DNA of 40,647 bases from CAZKUR01 sp964556005 (lineage in GTDB: Bacteria > Bacteroidota > Ignavibacteria > Ignavibacteriales > Ignavibacteriaceae), in NCBI GenBank assembly GCA_964556005.1, contig CAZKUR010000035.1:1-40647 (forward strand). The letters are read 5' to 3'. The position numbers and the translations under genes were made by a program. Positions 1-7,763 of the stretch are shown here, piece after piece (the stretch's first letter is position 1; each line of letters begins with the position of its first letter). Under the pieces are notes generated by a model that had not been told where the DNA came from, searched no databases, and saw only the letters and a list, made by a program, of their open reading frames with translations.

Positions 1-587
1 CTCATCCCGGTATACATAGCAGTAAAATAAAGAGGCTTAAGATATTCTCTTTCAATATTATTCATGATATTCTGAAATTCAGCAAGGTTAACGAATGCCG
101 GAAAAGCTTTTGATGCTTTGGGCGGTTTGATTTTATCGAATGGATTGTCTTTGATATACTCCCAGGTAATTGCCTTGTTGAATGCAGCTTTTAGGGTGCG
201 GTAGTATAGGGAGGCGGTGTGCTTAGAATTTGCGGCAATAGTTGAAATAAATTGATCGATATTTCTTACTGTAATATTTTCAAGGGGAAGATCCGACAAA
301 TGGTTCTGAAAAACATTGAGTACATATTTGACAATTTTGTTCAGATAATTTTTAGAGTAGTTATTGGCAATATAATTCTCGTACTCGGTTATGAAATCGC
401 TTAGTCTGATGGATAGTTTTTGATTAACTTTTTTTACCGGCTTTATATGCGAACCGGGATTAAAAGAGTTTAGAAAATTTTCTGCTTCTTGTTTGTTGGC
501 TGTGCCGGTTGAAACTGAGGTTCTTTTACCATCCCTTAAATAAATTAACTGGTAAAATTTTGACTTTTTGTTAAGTACCAAATACAT
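1..587 (-). CDS. Tyrosine recombinase (phage-type integrase), N-terminal part, cut by window edge
   Basis: Reading leftwards from ATG at 587, an open frame of 195 codons runs off the window. It starts with a short basic arm-binding-like domain (residues 1-50, ending in an Asn/Gly/Ser linker), continues with the SAM-like helical core-binding domain (about 60-150, with the typical 'YYRTLKAAFNKAI...NPF' pattern) and enters the catalytic domain. The last visible residues, YTGM followed by a codon beginning AG, match the box I Arg region (TG-R) of tyrosine recombinases. AAAGGA lies 8 bases upstream as ribosome binding site. It would catalyse site-specific integration and excision of a mobile element. 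The 3' fragment of a tRNA gene 90 bp away is its probable attachment site. The remaining catalytic residues lie outside the window, so activity cannot be judged. Confidence 0.9.
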   Translation of the reverse strand, partial: MYLVLNKKSKFYQLIYLRDGKRTSVSTGTANKQEAENFLNSFNPGSHIKPVKKVNQKLSIRLSDFITEYENYIANNYSKNYLNKIVKYVLNVFQNHLSDLPLENITVRNIDQFISTIAANSKHTASLYYRTLKAAFNKAITWEYIKDNPFDKIKPPKASKAFPAFVNLAEFQNIMNNIEREYLKPLYFTAMYTGM

Positions 588-674
588 ACTGATCGTCCTT
601 TCATCTCTGTATGGAGTATGTATGGACTTTCTGAAATCATGGGAATTTGGTTCATATTCGCAGAATCCGCTTGA

Positions 675-716
675 CTCACACGCAGGAGGTCGGTGGTTCA
701 AATCCACCAGCACCCA
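675..716 (+). tRNA. 3' fragment of tRNA-Val(CAC), probable att site
   Basis: This is the 3' half of a tRNA: anticodon loop CTCACAC (675-681, anticodon CAC at 677-679), 3' anticodon stem GCAGG, variable loop AGGTC, a perfect T arm (GGTGG, TTCAAAT, CCACC), the acceptor strand AGCACCC and discriminator A. CCA is not encoded. The 5' acceptor strand (GGGTGCT expected) and a D arm are missing upstream, and the base next to the loop does not pair. It is therefore a fragment, not a working gene. A 3' tRNA fragment starting near the anticodon loop beside an integrase gene is the classic attL/attR duplicate; the intact tRNA should be at the far left end of the element. Confidence 0.8.
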
Positions 717-723
717 CAAAACT

Positions 724-757
724 AAAACCCTGTAAGAAAAGCACTTACAGGGTTTTT
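724..757 (+). terminator. Rho-independent terminator behind the tRNA fragment
   Basis: AAAACCCTGTAAG pairs with CTTACAGGGTTTT across a 7-base loop, and the stem runs into a T stretch. It sits 8 bases after the tRNA 3' end and was probably the terminator of the original tRNA-Val gene before integration. Confidence 0.8.
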
Positions 758-762
758 AATGT

Positions 763-829
763 AAATTAGTAATCTACCTTCTTCGAAGGTGTTGATATAC
801 ATTTGGCAATGCCTGAAAATTACTAATTT
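763..829. repeat. Palindromic, possibly three-way folded element
   Basis: A perfect 11-bp outer inverted repeat (763-773 AAATTAGTAAT with 819-829) encloses two small hairpins: CCTTC-TTC-GAAGG (777-789) and GGC-AAT-GCC (805-813). Together they could fold into a three-way structure. No gene covers it. It may be a palindromic intergenic repeat or a structured transcript; nothing in the sequence decides between these. Confidence 0.4.
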
Positions 830-1464
830 TAAGATATGAGTGAATTTAAGAAACTCAGCCATGTAATACATTGATGCAATTATCACATATTATGAACACC
901 TAAATATTATTACAAAATAAATGAGGGAATGTTAAAGGAATAATTGCAAGTAGTTATAGCGATTCTGATAGAACGGTTGGGATGTGAAAAAAAAGAGTTA
1001 AACATCCAAGAATAAACATTATTATACCCGATTTGTGTTCCTTCGATAATTCACCAGCTTACAAAGTCATCTGTAAATATATCCGGCATCAGAACTCCCG
1101 GAACGGTCAATTGTTCATTTCCCCAAAATGTTGCTTTTAATCCATTCTCTCATTCCTTCTGCATTAAGTCCAACTTTTTTAGTTGGAATAGTAATATATT
1201 GTAATTAAATTGACATAAGTAAAATTTTGAACTTAAATTTATATTTAAGGTTAAATAAACAATTAAAGAAAAAATAAAAAAGCTGAACAATTTCGTTGGT
1301 AAGCATTTCATTTTTACTGCCTTCAAACATAGATTTTTGATTAATTGTGTTCTCCTTTTTAATGTATTTCTTCAAATTCAAATATAATCACTTTCCGTCT
1401 ACTTCATTAGAATAATCCAATTTAGTATTCCGGAATAGTCGAAATTTATCAAAAGGAAAAATGT
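830..1464. other. AT-rich intergenic stretch with a possible gene relic
   Basis: No intact gene is seen. On the minus strand, 1051-1155 holds coding-like sequence broken by one frameshift: one frame gives LNAEGMREW, the other FWGNEQLTVPGVLMPDIF and ends at a TGA at 1051-1053. I do not recognise the family. A hairpin (TCCAACT, five T, AGTTGGA; 1169-1187) lies just to its right. The last 100 bp should hold the promoter of the RRM gene, but no convincing promoter is seen. Confidence 0.4.
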
Positions 1465-1779
1465 ATGAACATTCATATAGGAAATCTTTCCTCGGAAGTT
1501 AACGAGGAAGATTTAAAAAAAATATTTTCCATGTACGGAAATGTCATCGGTGTAAAAATTATAAGAGATAGATACACCGGAATATCAAAGGGATTCGGCT
1601 TTATAGAATTATCCGGTCTGACGGAAGCGAAGACAGCTATTAGTAAGCTTAATGCCAAAGAGCTAAAGGGTAAGAGTATCGTAGTAAACGAAGCTCGTTC
1701 AAAAAATAGCAATGGTCCAGGCGGCAGGAATCAAAGAAACTTTAAGAGTTATAGCAACGAATATTCCGGAAGATGGTAA
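1465..1779 (+). CDS. Single-RRM RNA-binding protein
   Basis: A 104-aa protein consisting of one RNA recognition motif and a short tail. RNP2 is IHIGNL (residues 3-8) and RNP1 is KGFGFIEL (42-49), with the aromatic residues that stack on RNA bases. The tail after residue 80 is rich in Gly, Asn, Arg and Ser, as in small bacterial and plant glycine-rich RRM proteins. These are usually cytoplasmic RNA chaperones, often cold- or stress-induced; that role is inferred from the family. An AAAAGGA ribosome site precedes ATG 1465; the ATG at 1461 is in another frame. It stands alone, 58 bp ahead of the next gene. Confidence 0.9.
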   Translation: MNIHIGNLSSEVNEEDLKKIFSMYGNVIGVKIIRDRYTGISKGFGFIELSGLTEAKTAISKLNAKELKGKSIVVNEARSKNSNGPGGRNQRNFKSYSNEYSGRW

Positions 1780-1837
1780 TGACAGATACAAACCCCGGCA
1801 ATAAAATCGGGTACTGCTTTTAATAATTTATAAAGTC

Positions 1838-3688
1838 ATGATAAAAACTAACACGCATAATTTTCATATACCCGTGATGGGCCTCGCTTTTACAATTGAT
1901 ACACCTTTAAAGGTTGCTCAATATGGAATAAATTCTGTAATCTCAATTGTTGATGATGATCTAATTGAAAAGATGAGGATGATTCATTCTGCTAATAATA
2001 ATATCATGTTTGTTCCGGTTTCGACAAAGGAACCTGATTATCGCGCAAAACGAATTACACTATATCTTAATCTTATAGATGAGCTGGTAAATAAAAGCTT
2101 TATCACTTTAAAAGATAAAATACTACACAAAGATAAGGAACTTGAAAAATATTATAGTCTCCTACCTAATAATTCTGAATTGAGACAGCCATTAAAAAAT
2201 TACAAACGGAACTTATTAAGCAGAAATGAAATTAAAATTCTGCTGGATAGATTTTTGCATCCGGGAAATATTGATGTAAACATAATGACAAAAGTGGATA
2301 AAGTTAATTATGATAAATCCGGGCAGCTTCCTGTTGAGTTTAATGATGCACATGCATCTTTGCGCGGATTTGCACAAAGTAAGCTTAATTCATCCGTTGT
2401 ATTATCGGCAGGAATGAACGCGAAACTTTATAGTTATTTGGAAAGTTTTCCTGACTTTTTCCCGGATTATAAAAATAAGTTTAAGAAAAAAATTATTTTA
2501 AAAGTAAGTGATTTCCGTTCTGCGATTATCCAGGGAAAATACCTTGCAAAAAAAGGCTTATGGGTTTCGGAGTATAGGATTGAGTCCGGGCTTAACTGCG
2601 GCGGACATGCATTTGCAACTAATGGTTATTTAATGGGACCAATACTTGAAGAATTTAAAAACAACCGCAGTTATTTAATTAATACACTTTATGAGTTATT
2701 TAAAGATGCTTTAAATAAGAAGAATATTCTATTCAGTAAAGAACCGCCGGAATTAAAGATAACCGCCCAAGGTGGAGTGGGTACATTTGAAGAAAATAAT
2801 TTCTTGCTGGATTATTACCGGGTTGACTCTGTCGGCTGGGGAACTCCGTTCCTCCTAGTACCTGAAGTAACAAATGTTGATGATAGCACATTAGCTCTTC
2901 TCAGCAGCGCTAAAGAAAAGGATCTTTATTTAAGCAACACATCGCCTCTGGGTGTTCCTTTTAACAGTTTGCTCGGAAATACTAAAGACCTTGAGAAAGA
3001 AGGGAATGCCGCAAAAGGGAAACCGGGAAGTTCATGCCCTAAAAAGTTTTTAATTTCTAATACCGAATTTGGTGAAAAAGCTATTTGTACTGCTTCCGCT
3101 AAATTCCAATCCCAAAAAATTGAAGAATTAAATGCTTCTTTCTTAAGTAAAGCCGAAAAGGGAAAAGAATATAAAAAAATAATTGAAAAAACTTGTTTAT
3201 GCTTAGGCCTTGCACTTCCAGCTTTACAAGTAAATAAAATAAGTTCAAAATTTGACGGTGCCGGAACTGCAGTTTGTCCGGGTCCGAATATGGCTTATTT
3301 TTCATCAATTGTTTCATTAAGCGAAATGGTAAATCATATTTACGGAAGGATTAACCTTATAGTCAGGAATGACCGTCCGAATATGTTTATGAAAGAGCTT
3401 AAAGTTTACCTCAATTATCTTGAAGAAAAAATTTCATCTATCGATCTGCCTGCGTCAAAAAATCAAATTAAATATTTTAACACTTTCGTAGAAAATATTT
3501 CGGAAGGTATTGAATATTATAAACAGTTATTTTCAGCTACCAGGGGTAAGTTTTTTGATATTAAAAAGAAAACGGATTTTGAGATAACCGCTCTTGAAAA
3601 AAAGTTTCGTGATTTAATAACCGATATGGTTAATAAAAATATAGCAGCTGATAACTTCAGTTTTACAGCAAAGGTTTCTGCAATATAA
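1838..3688 (+). CDS. Conserved-looking 616-aa protein of unknown function, FMN-barrel-like motifs
   Basis: No family name can be assigned with confidence. The N terminus (IPVMGLAFTIDTP, then GINSVISI) looks like the first strands of a TIM barrel. Two later blocks resemble nitronate monooxygenase/FabK-type FMN barrels: LNCGGHAF around Cys254 (compare the family's AGGH) and AQGGVGT around Gly312 followed by DSVGWGTPFLLVPE (compare AGGI ... GTRFL..E). From residue 390 on there are clustered cysteines (SSCPKKF, AICTA, TCLCLG, AVCPGP), which could bind a metal or an iron-sulfur cluster, and the last 100 residues look helical. It has no signal peptide, so it is probably cytoplasmic. The ribosome site is weak. 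It stands alone. An FMN oxidoreductase role is only an inference from short motifs. Confidence 0.8.
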   Translation: MIKTNTHNFHIPVMGLAFTIDTPLKVAQYGINSVISIVDDDLIEKMRMIHSANNNIMFVPVSTKEPDYRAKRITLYLNLIDELVNKSFITLKDKILHKDKELEKYYSLLPNNSELRQPLKNYKRNLLSRNEIKILLDRFLHPGNIDVNIMTKVDKVNYDKSGQLPVEFNDAHASLRGFAQSKLNSSVVLSAGMNAKLYSYLESFPDFFPDYKNKFKKKIILKVSDFRSAIIQGKYLAKKGLWVSEYRIESGLNCGGHAFATNGYLMGPILEEFKNNRSYLINTLYELFKDALNKKNILFSKEPPELKITAQGGVGTFEENNFLLDYYRVDSVGWGTPFLLVPEVTNVDDSTLALLSSAKEKDLYLSNTSPLGVPFNSLLGNTKDLEKEGNAAKGKPGSSCPKKFLISNTEFGEKAICTASAKFQSQKIEELNASFLSKAEKGKEYKKIIEKTCLCLGLALPALQVNKISSKFDGAGTAVCPGPNMAYFSSIVSLSEMVNHIYGRINLIVRNDRPNMFMKELKVYLNYLEEKISSIDLPASKNQIKYFNTFVENISEGIEYYKQLFSATRGKFFDIKKKTDFEITALEKKFRDLITDMVNKNIAADNFSFTAKVSAI

Positions 3689-4043
3689 ATATTCTGTGAA
3701 TGTACTAATTAGCAATTTCATATTAACTGAAATACTTTGCGGAATATCTGTTTTCCCAGGTTTGAAATTAAAATAAAAAATATTCTATAATTCCGCTTCC
3801 AATGTTGGCCTTACAAAGTTTTCCGGATTATTCTAAAAACCGATTGAATAACTTAGTTTCAAGGCGATATCTTTAAACCATACATTTATTTTATTAACTC
3901 ACCTTACACAATCTACAACTTTTGGAATGTTGGAATTATGGAAAATATGAGACAATTCCATTATTCCATTTTTCCAATATTCCAAGGGATGCGTAACATA
4001 AGTTATTAATATTTGTTGCTTTGTGCAGTTGATGGGTTGGATT
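3689..4043. other. Intergenic region with octamer inverted repeat
   Basis: No gene is seen. The only structure is at 3922-3985: TGGAA words spaced exactly 8 bp apart on the left (GGAA at 3924, 3932, 3940) and their complements, also 8 bp apart, on the right (TTCCA at 3956, 3964, 3972, 3980). The arms can form a long imperfect hairpin. Confidence 0.6.
3922..3985. repeat. Inverted array of 8-bp (TTGGAATA-like) units
   Basis: Three units (TTGGAATG, TTGGAATT, ATGGAAAA) face four complementary units across a short spacer. The strict 8-bp period on both arms shows that this is a built repeat rather than chance AT-rich sequence. Its function is unknown. Confidence 0.6.
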
Positions 4044-4064
4044 AAAAAGGGGAGTTGCCTCCCC
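4044..4064 (-). terminator. Terminator of the decayed T9SS gene
   Basis: GGGGAG-TTGC-CTCCCC (4049-4064) is followed on the minus strand by TTTTT. It starts 5 bases after the stop codon of the relic at 4070. The other side also carries a T run, so it may work in both directions and end transcripts of the 616-aa gene too. Confidence 0.7.
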
Positions 4065-4069
4065 ATTTT

Positions 4070-4264
4070 TTATTTCAATATGATCATCTTCTTTGTTTGT
4101 ATTAAATCGCCGGCTTGCAGTCTATATTATAGATACTGTTAGGTAAGTTGCTTGCGTTAGTTTTAACTTTGTATGTGCCAGGACTTATAGTTTCATTATT
4201 TATTAAAGTATAAATTTCTTTTTCAAGCATATCATATATCTTCAAGAACAATATAATATCCTTA
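4070..4264 (-). pseudogene. Relic of a T9SS type A sorting domain
   Basis: The minus strand encodes LKIYDMLEKEIYTLI, then SPGTYKV and NASNLPNSIY; after a single-base frame slip it continues YRLQAGDLIQTKKMIILK and stops at 4070-4072. This is the C-terminal third of the T9SS sorting domain (compare LKVYDVLGNEV ... ASNLASGIYFY ... VKKMTVMK in the protein at 23042-24205). The rest of the carrier protein is gone, and a terminator still follows the stop. It is a decayed gene end of a once-exported protein. Confidence 0.75.
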
Positions 4265-4359
4265 ATTATCAACATGCCACTGCCGGCAGGTTGACGAATT
4301 TTTTTTATATGCGAATCTCTATTAACATATTTTAAGCTGCAGAAATAATTTTGCTCAGG

Positions 4360-5310
4360 TTATTCGACAGGAATTTGTGATTTATTTTCATTTAACCATT
4401 GTTCAAAGTTTTTTAGCTGGGGATTTAATGATTTAGATCTTGCCAGATCGCGTACTTCGAGATGGTCTTTCTGAAAATCTCTGTGAAATTGAAACATGTT
4501 GCCGAGATCATCTGCGCCAGGAAATCCAAAGCTTCGGTAAACATCGGGTGAAACCGAATTATAACGAATTTCTTTACCCAATGCCTTTGAAAACTTTTCC
4601 GCCATTTCGCTTCCTGTTAGATGGTCACCGGCAATACCAACGGTTTTTCCTAAATATTTATCGCCGCTTTTAAAAATACCATATGCACATTTACCTATAT
4701 CGTCAGAAGATATGCCTGCAAGTTTTTTATCATCTAATGGCAATGTGATTGCAAGTTTACCATCGGGACCCTTCTTTGGTCCCATACCAAAGTAAATAAA
4801 ATTATCCCAATAAAAGGAAGCTATCATAAATGTTGTAGGGACACCATATTCTTTAAAAAATTTATTTGATTCACCTTTTGCATCAAAATGAGGAACTTTA
4901 TAATTCCCCATTAGTGTAGGCATGCTATCGTTATTTAGCGGAATCCAGTTTCGCGTATCTTCAAGAGTCGACCAGATTACATACGAAACACCCGCTTCTT
5001 TTGCTGCCTCAGCTAAATTTTTTGCCTGAGCTTTTTCTTTTTCCGGGGATAAATACTCCCAGTATGAAGTTACACAGAATGCACCATATGCACCTTTAAA
5101 AGCTTTCTTTAGGCTTTCAACATCATCCAGATCAGCCTGTACGACTTCAACTCCTTTTTTTGAATGATCTTTTGCTTTATCCGCATTAACTTTACGTGTA
5201 ATTGCACGAGGGATAAAACCGCCATCACGATCATTTAATATAGCACGAACTAACCCACCACCTTGAGTACCGGTAGCTCCTATAACAGCAATAATTTTTT
5301 TATCGGGCAT
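4360..5310 (-). CDS. NmrA/HSCARG-like NAD(P)-binding protein
   Basis: A 316-aa Rossmann-fold protein. The dinucleotide-binding loop GATGTQGGG is at residues 11-19, right after the first strand (IIAVI), and RKVNADKAK follows the second strand where NADP(H)-binding members hold the 2'-phosphate. The length and the WSTLEDTRNW segment fit the NmrA-like group of atypical short-chain dehydrogenases, which lack the Tyr-Lys catalytic pair and often act as redox sensors or quinone/NADPH-binding proteins. The exact role is unknown. AAAGGG lies upstream of the ATG. It stands alone and faces the 616-aa gene. Confidence 0.88.
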   Translation of the reverse strand: MPDKKIIAVIGATGTQGGGLVRAILNDRDGGFIPRAITRKVNADKAKDHSKKGVEVVQADLDDVESLKKAFKGAYGAFCVTSYWEYLSPEKEKAQAKNLAEAAKEAGVSYVIWSTLEDTRNWIPLNNDSMPTLMGNYKVPHFDAKGESNKFFKEYGVPTTFMIASFYWDNFIYFGMGPKKGPDGKLAITLPLDDKKLAGISSDDIGKCAYGIFKSGDKYLGKTVGIAGDHLTGSEMAEKFSKALGKEIRYNSVSPDVYRSFGFPGADDLGNMFQFHRDFQKDHLEVRDLARSKSLNPQLKNFEQWLNENKSQIPVE

Positions 5311-5796
5311 TATAAAAACCCTTTCTTATATTTATTAATCTATAACTTATTTGAATTTGAGTTAATTATATGAAAGATTTAAATTGAGCCGGAATAATAA
5401 ATAAAATATATTGATATTATAATGAATTAAAATTGATATCTAACAAATGAACCGGACTTCACATGCCCAAATTTGTATATCAAACTACCGGCCTAAATGA
5501 AGATGGCTTAGCGCAACTTTTTGAAGAACGGCGGCGGACTTGACTTAAACTGAGTAAACCATATATCGAAAAACTTAGAACTCCGCACTTTAAGCGTACT
5601 TAGATGTTAAGAAGGGGATAGAACGTTAATAATTAATTGAAACTGAAGGTCATCTTTTTAATATAAGACAGCAATCCGGCCATTTAAATGTTTAATGGCC
5701 TAACTTCACATTTTCAAAAAAAAATTTTAGTTGCCCAATAATGCTTCGGCAGACAGGCCATACTTGCGCTTTTATATATAATCTGCATCTTTAAAA
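5311..5796. other. Intergenic region, no gene seen
   Basis: Contains the upstream region of the NmrA-like gene and a 7-bp hairpin GGCCATT/AATGGCC (5678-5700). No reading frame of convincing quality was found in it. It is bordered on the right by an IS relic. Confidence 0.5.
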
Positions 5797-5914
5797 GTGG
5801 AGACAAAAATTAACTAATTATTATAGAATTATATACCTCTTCCGGTGTTTTATATTTTAAGAAAGAATGTAATCTCTTTTATTTGCACAAATTTAACAAC
5901 CTTTTTGTGTCCAC
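5797..5914 (-). mobile_element. Internally deleted IS3-family element relic
   Basis: Two inverted ends remain: GTGGAGACAAAAA (5797-5809) and TTTTTGTGTCCAC (5902-5914), matching at 12 of 13 bases. Between them the minus strand keeps only the last codons of an IS3-type transposase (DDE integrase core), RLHSFLKYKTPEEVYNS, ending at a stop at 5810-5812. The IS3 group typically ends with 'R.HSSLGYKTPEE', and its stop lies next to the right inverted repeat, as here. A stop codon interrupts the frame just upstream, so the relic is dead. Confidence 0.7.
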
Positions 5915-6018
5915 GTTACGGGGGGCAGTTTACCGGTAGTGAGTTAATTAGAAAAATATCAGTACATTAACATTAAGAAAGCAATCTTAAAAAGTTTTTA
6001 ATAATTAAGGTAATAAAA

Positions 6019-6216
6019 ATGGAAAAATTAGTAATTACATTTGTCGGTAATATTACTCGTATTTTTGAAGTAGATACAAATCAATTGGAAAGAAGCATGG
6101 TAAGTTTTATTAAGGCTACTTTAGATGGTGATAATTATTTTATTAACAAGGACCAAATTTTGTACTTTGTGAAATATAATGCTAAAAAACATTCGATAAG
6201 GGATTACCAGAGCTAA
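6019..6216 (+). CDS. Small hypothetical protein, 65 aa
   Basis: ATG 6019 is preceded by AAGG at 6007-6010. The protein has a short hydrophobic strand-like start (LVITFVGNI) and an acidic then basic remainder, with no transmembrane helix or known motif. Its composition looks like that of a real small soluble protein, but the gene lies alone in a region with IS debris, so it could also be a chance frame. Confidence 0.45.
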   Translation: MEKLVITFVGNITRIFEVDTNQLERSMVSFIKATLDGDNYFINKDQILYFVKYNAKKHSIRDYQS

Positions 6217-6678
6217 TTTAGCACACTATCAAAGAATTGTTTTGATGAAATTTGATGATAGGGGATATTAGATTTTTAACTTAGTTCGTTACTTCTACTG
6301 TGAAAGTGATTGGGTTTTGCAAAGACGGCTGAATCAACCAAAACAGAGTTTCGACAGTAGGGGTGAATTTTACAATAGTTAAAGGTGTGCTGCATCCACA
6401 ATGGTTATTTACATTTAAGTATATTTCTACTTTTCTATAGCGCCCACACTAATCCATCCAACCGCGAACCCATAGATATTAAAGCGTCCGGTTTTGCACC
6501 CACATTCGTTTTTTTCTAATATAATAATCATGGAAGATTTAACTGAAAACATATAAATTAGAATAAATTCGAGACTTTTTATTTTTCTACGGTATTTTTT
6601 TTAAATAAAATCTTAAAAAACTCATTGAATTTTCATTTTTCTCCGGTAAATTTATCGATTATTTCCCGACCACTATAG
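6217..6678. other. Intergenic region, no clear gene
   Basis: On the minus strand there are two short frames with Cys-Gly-Cys words (about 6429-6531 and 6284-6430), neither with a recognisable family. The stretch just before 6679 is AT-rich and lacks a clear ribosome site. Confidence 0.4.
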
Positions 6679-7731
6679 ATGAACATAAAAATCATTCTGT
6701 TTATTCCTTTGATTATTATTCAAGGAACAGTTGCTGCTGCAGGTAAATTATCCGGCAACAGTTCCCGTTTAATTTTAAAAATTTCAAACCAACCTCTTCA
6801 TTCATTTAAGCTTAAAATAAAGAATTATAAAATTATCAATAATAATACTGCCATCCCTTTATTATTTGCTTTTCAAAACATTGAACCGGATGTAAAGCAG
6901 TTTATCGATTATGCTGATTCGGCATCGGTTTCTCAAAATCTAAAAAGAGAATATGTGCCCGAATGGTATTCTATGTTTACAAATCTGCCCGGAGATATGG
7001 TCCGGTATTATCACCGGGAATTTATAACCGAAAGAATACCGGCCTACATTTCAATTGCCGCATTAACTGCCGTTCTTATTGCCACTGATGAACATACATT
7101 TAGGCAGTCGGATCAAATTTATCACACTTCAGGGTTTGTAAAATCAGTAAGCGATGTTTTTGTTGAAATAGGAGACGGCAGATCGCAATTCGGTATGGCT
7201 GCCATCTTTGCGTCATGGGGCTTTATCGCAAAAGACAGCAGGGCACTTAGAACTGCAAGCCAGATTACAGAAGCAGTCCTGGCAAGCGGTGCGGTTGTGC
7301 AGGTGCTTAAACATTTAACCGGCAGGGAAAGCCCTATTTCTGAAACAGAACCAGGCGGTAAATGGAAATTTTTCCCCAATCAAATTAAATATCATAAGCA
7401 TGTATCGGCATACGATGCATTTCCTTCAGGACATTTGACTACGGCTTTAGCTGCTTTTGTAGTTATTGCCGAAAACTATCCCGAACAGAAATGGATATAC
7501 CCGGTTGCTTACACTGTGTGTTCTCTACTTGGAATTGGAATGGTAAATCAAGGAATCCACTGGTACAGTGATTATCCGCTGGCAATTGCAATCGGTTATG
7601 GATTTGGGAAATTAATAGCTCATCCTTTAGGAAATGAGGCAAGGATTGGAAATAGTAATAAAATTGAAATGTCACTTAGTCCTTATATCAATTATTATTC
7701 TCAAGGCATTCAATTATCATTAAAGTTTTAG
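6679..7731 (+). CDS. PAP2-family phosphatase-like protein (first of tandem pair)
   Basis: A 350-aa protein with an N-terminal signal sequence (about 1-20) and the PAP2/vanadium-haloperoxidase fold. Motif 1 is KHLTGRESP with Lys211, motif 2 is PSGH (249-252), and motif 3 is HWYSD with His294 and Asp298. The acid phosphatase pair His252/His294 and Asp298 are present. However, the Arg of the canonical K-X6-RP motif is Ser, and no Arg sits six residues before His294. PAP2 proteins remove phosphate from lipid phosphates such as undecaprenyl pyrophosphate or phosphatidate at the outer face of a membrane. Substrate and even activity are uncertain here. A similar gene follows after 32 bp, suggesting tandem duplication. 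Confidence 0.85.
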   Translation: MNIKIILFIPLIIIQGTVAAAGKLSGNSSRLILKISNQPLHSFKLKIKNYKIINNNTAIPLLFAFQNIEPDVKQFIDYADSASVSQNLKREYVPEWYSMFTNLPGDMVRYYHREFITERIPAYISIAALTAVLIATDEHTFRQSDQIYHTSGFVKSVSDVFVEIGDGRSQFGMAAIFASWGFIAKDSRALRTASQITEAVLASGAVVQVLKHLTGRESPISETEPGGKWKFFPNQIKYHKHVSAYDAFPSGHLTTALAAFVVIAENYPEQKWIYPVAYTVCSLLGIGMVNQGIHWYSDYPLAIAIGYGFGKLIAHPLGNEARIGNSNKIEMSLSPYINYYSQGIQLSLKF

Positions 7732-7763
7732 CTTTCATTTTTTTAATATTAATAAATTGCATT

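Noticed and set aside
661..716. Intact tRNA gene
   Set aside because: No D arm and no 5' acceptor strand complementary to AGCACCC are present upstream, and the anticodon stem is mismatched next to the loop; only the 3' half is a tRNA.
6284..6531. Two short minus-strand frames with Cys-Gly-Cys words, possibly one frameshifted gene
   Set aside because: The frames do not join convincingly, are short, and match no family I recognise; kept only as a remark on the intergenic region.
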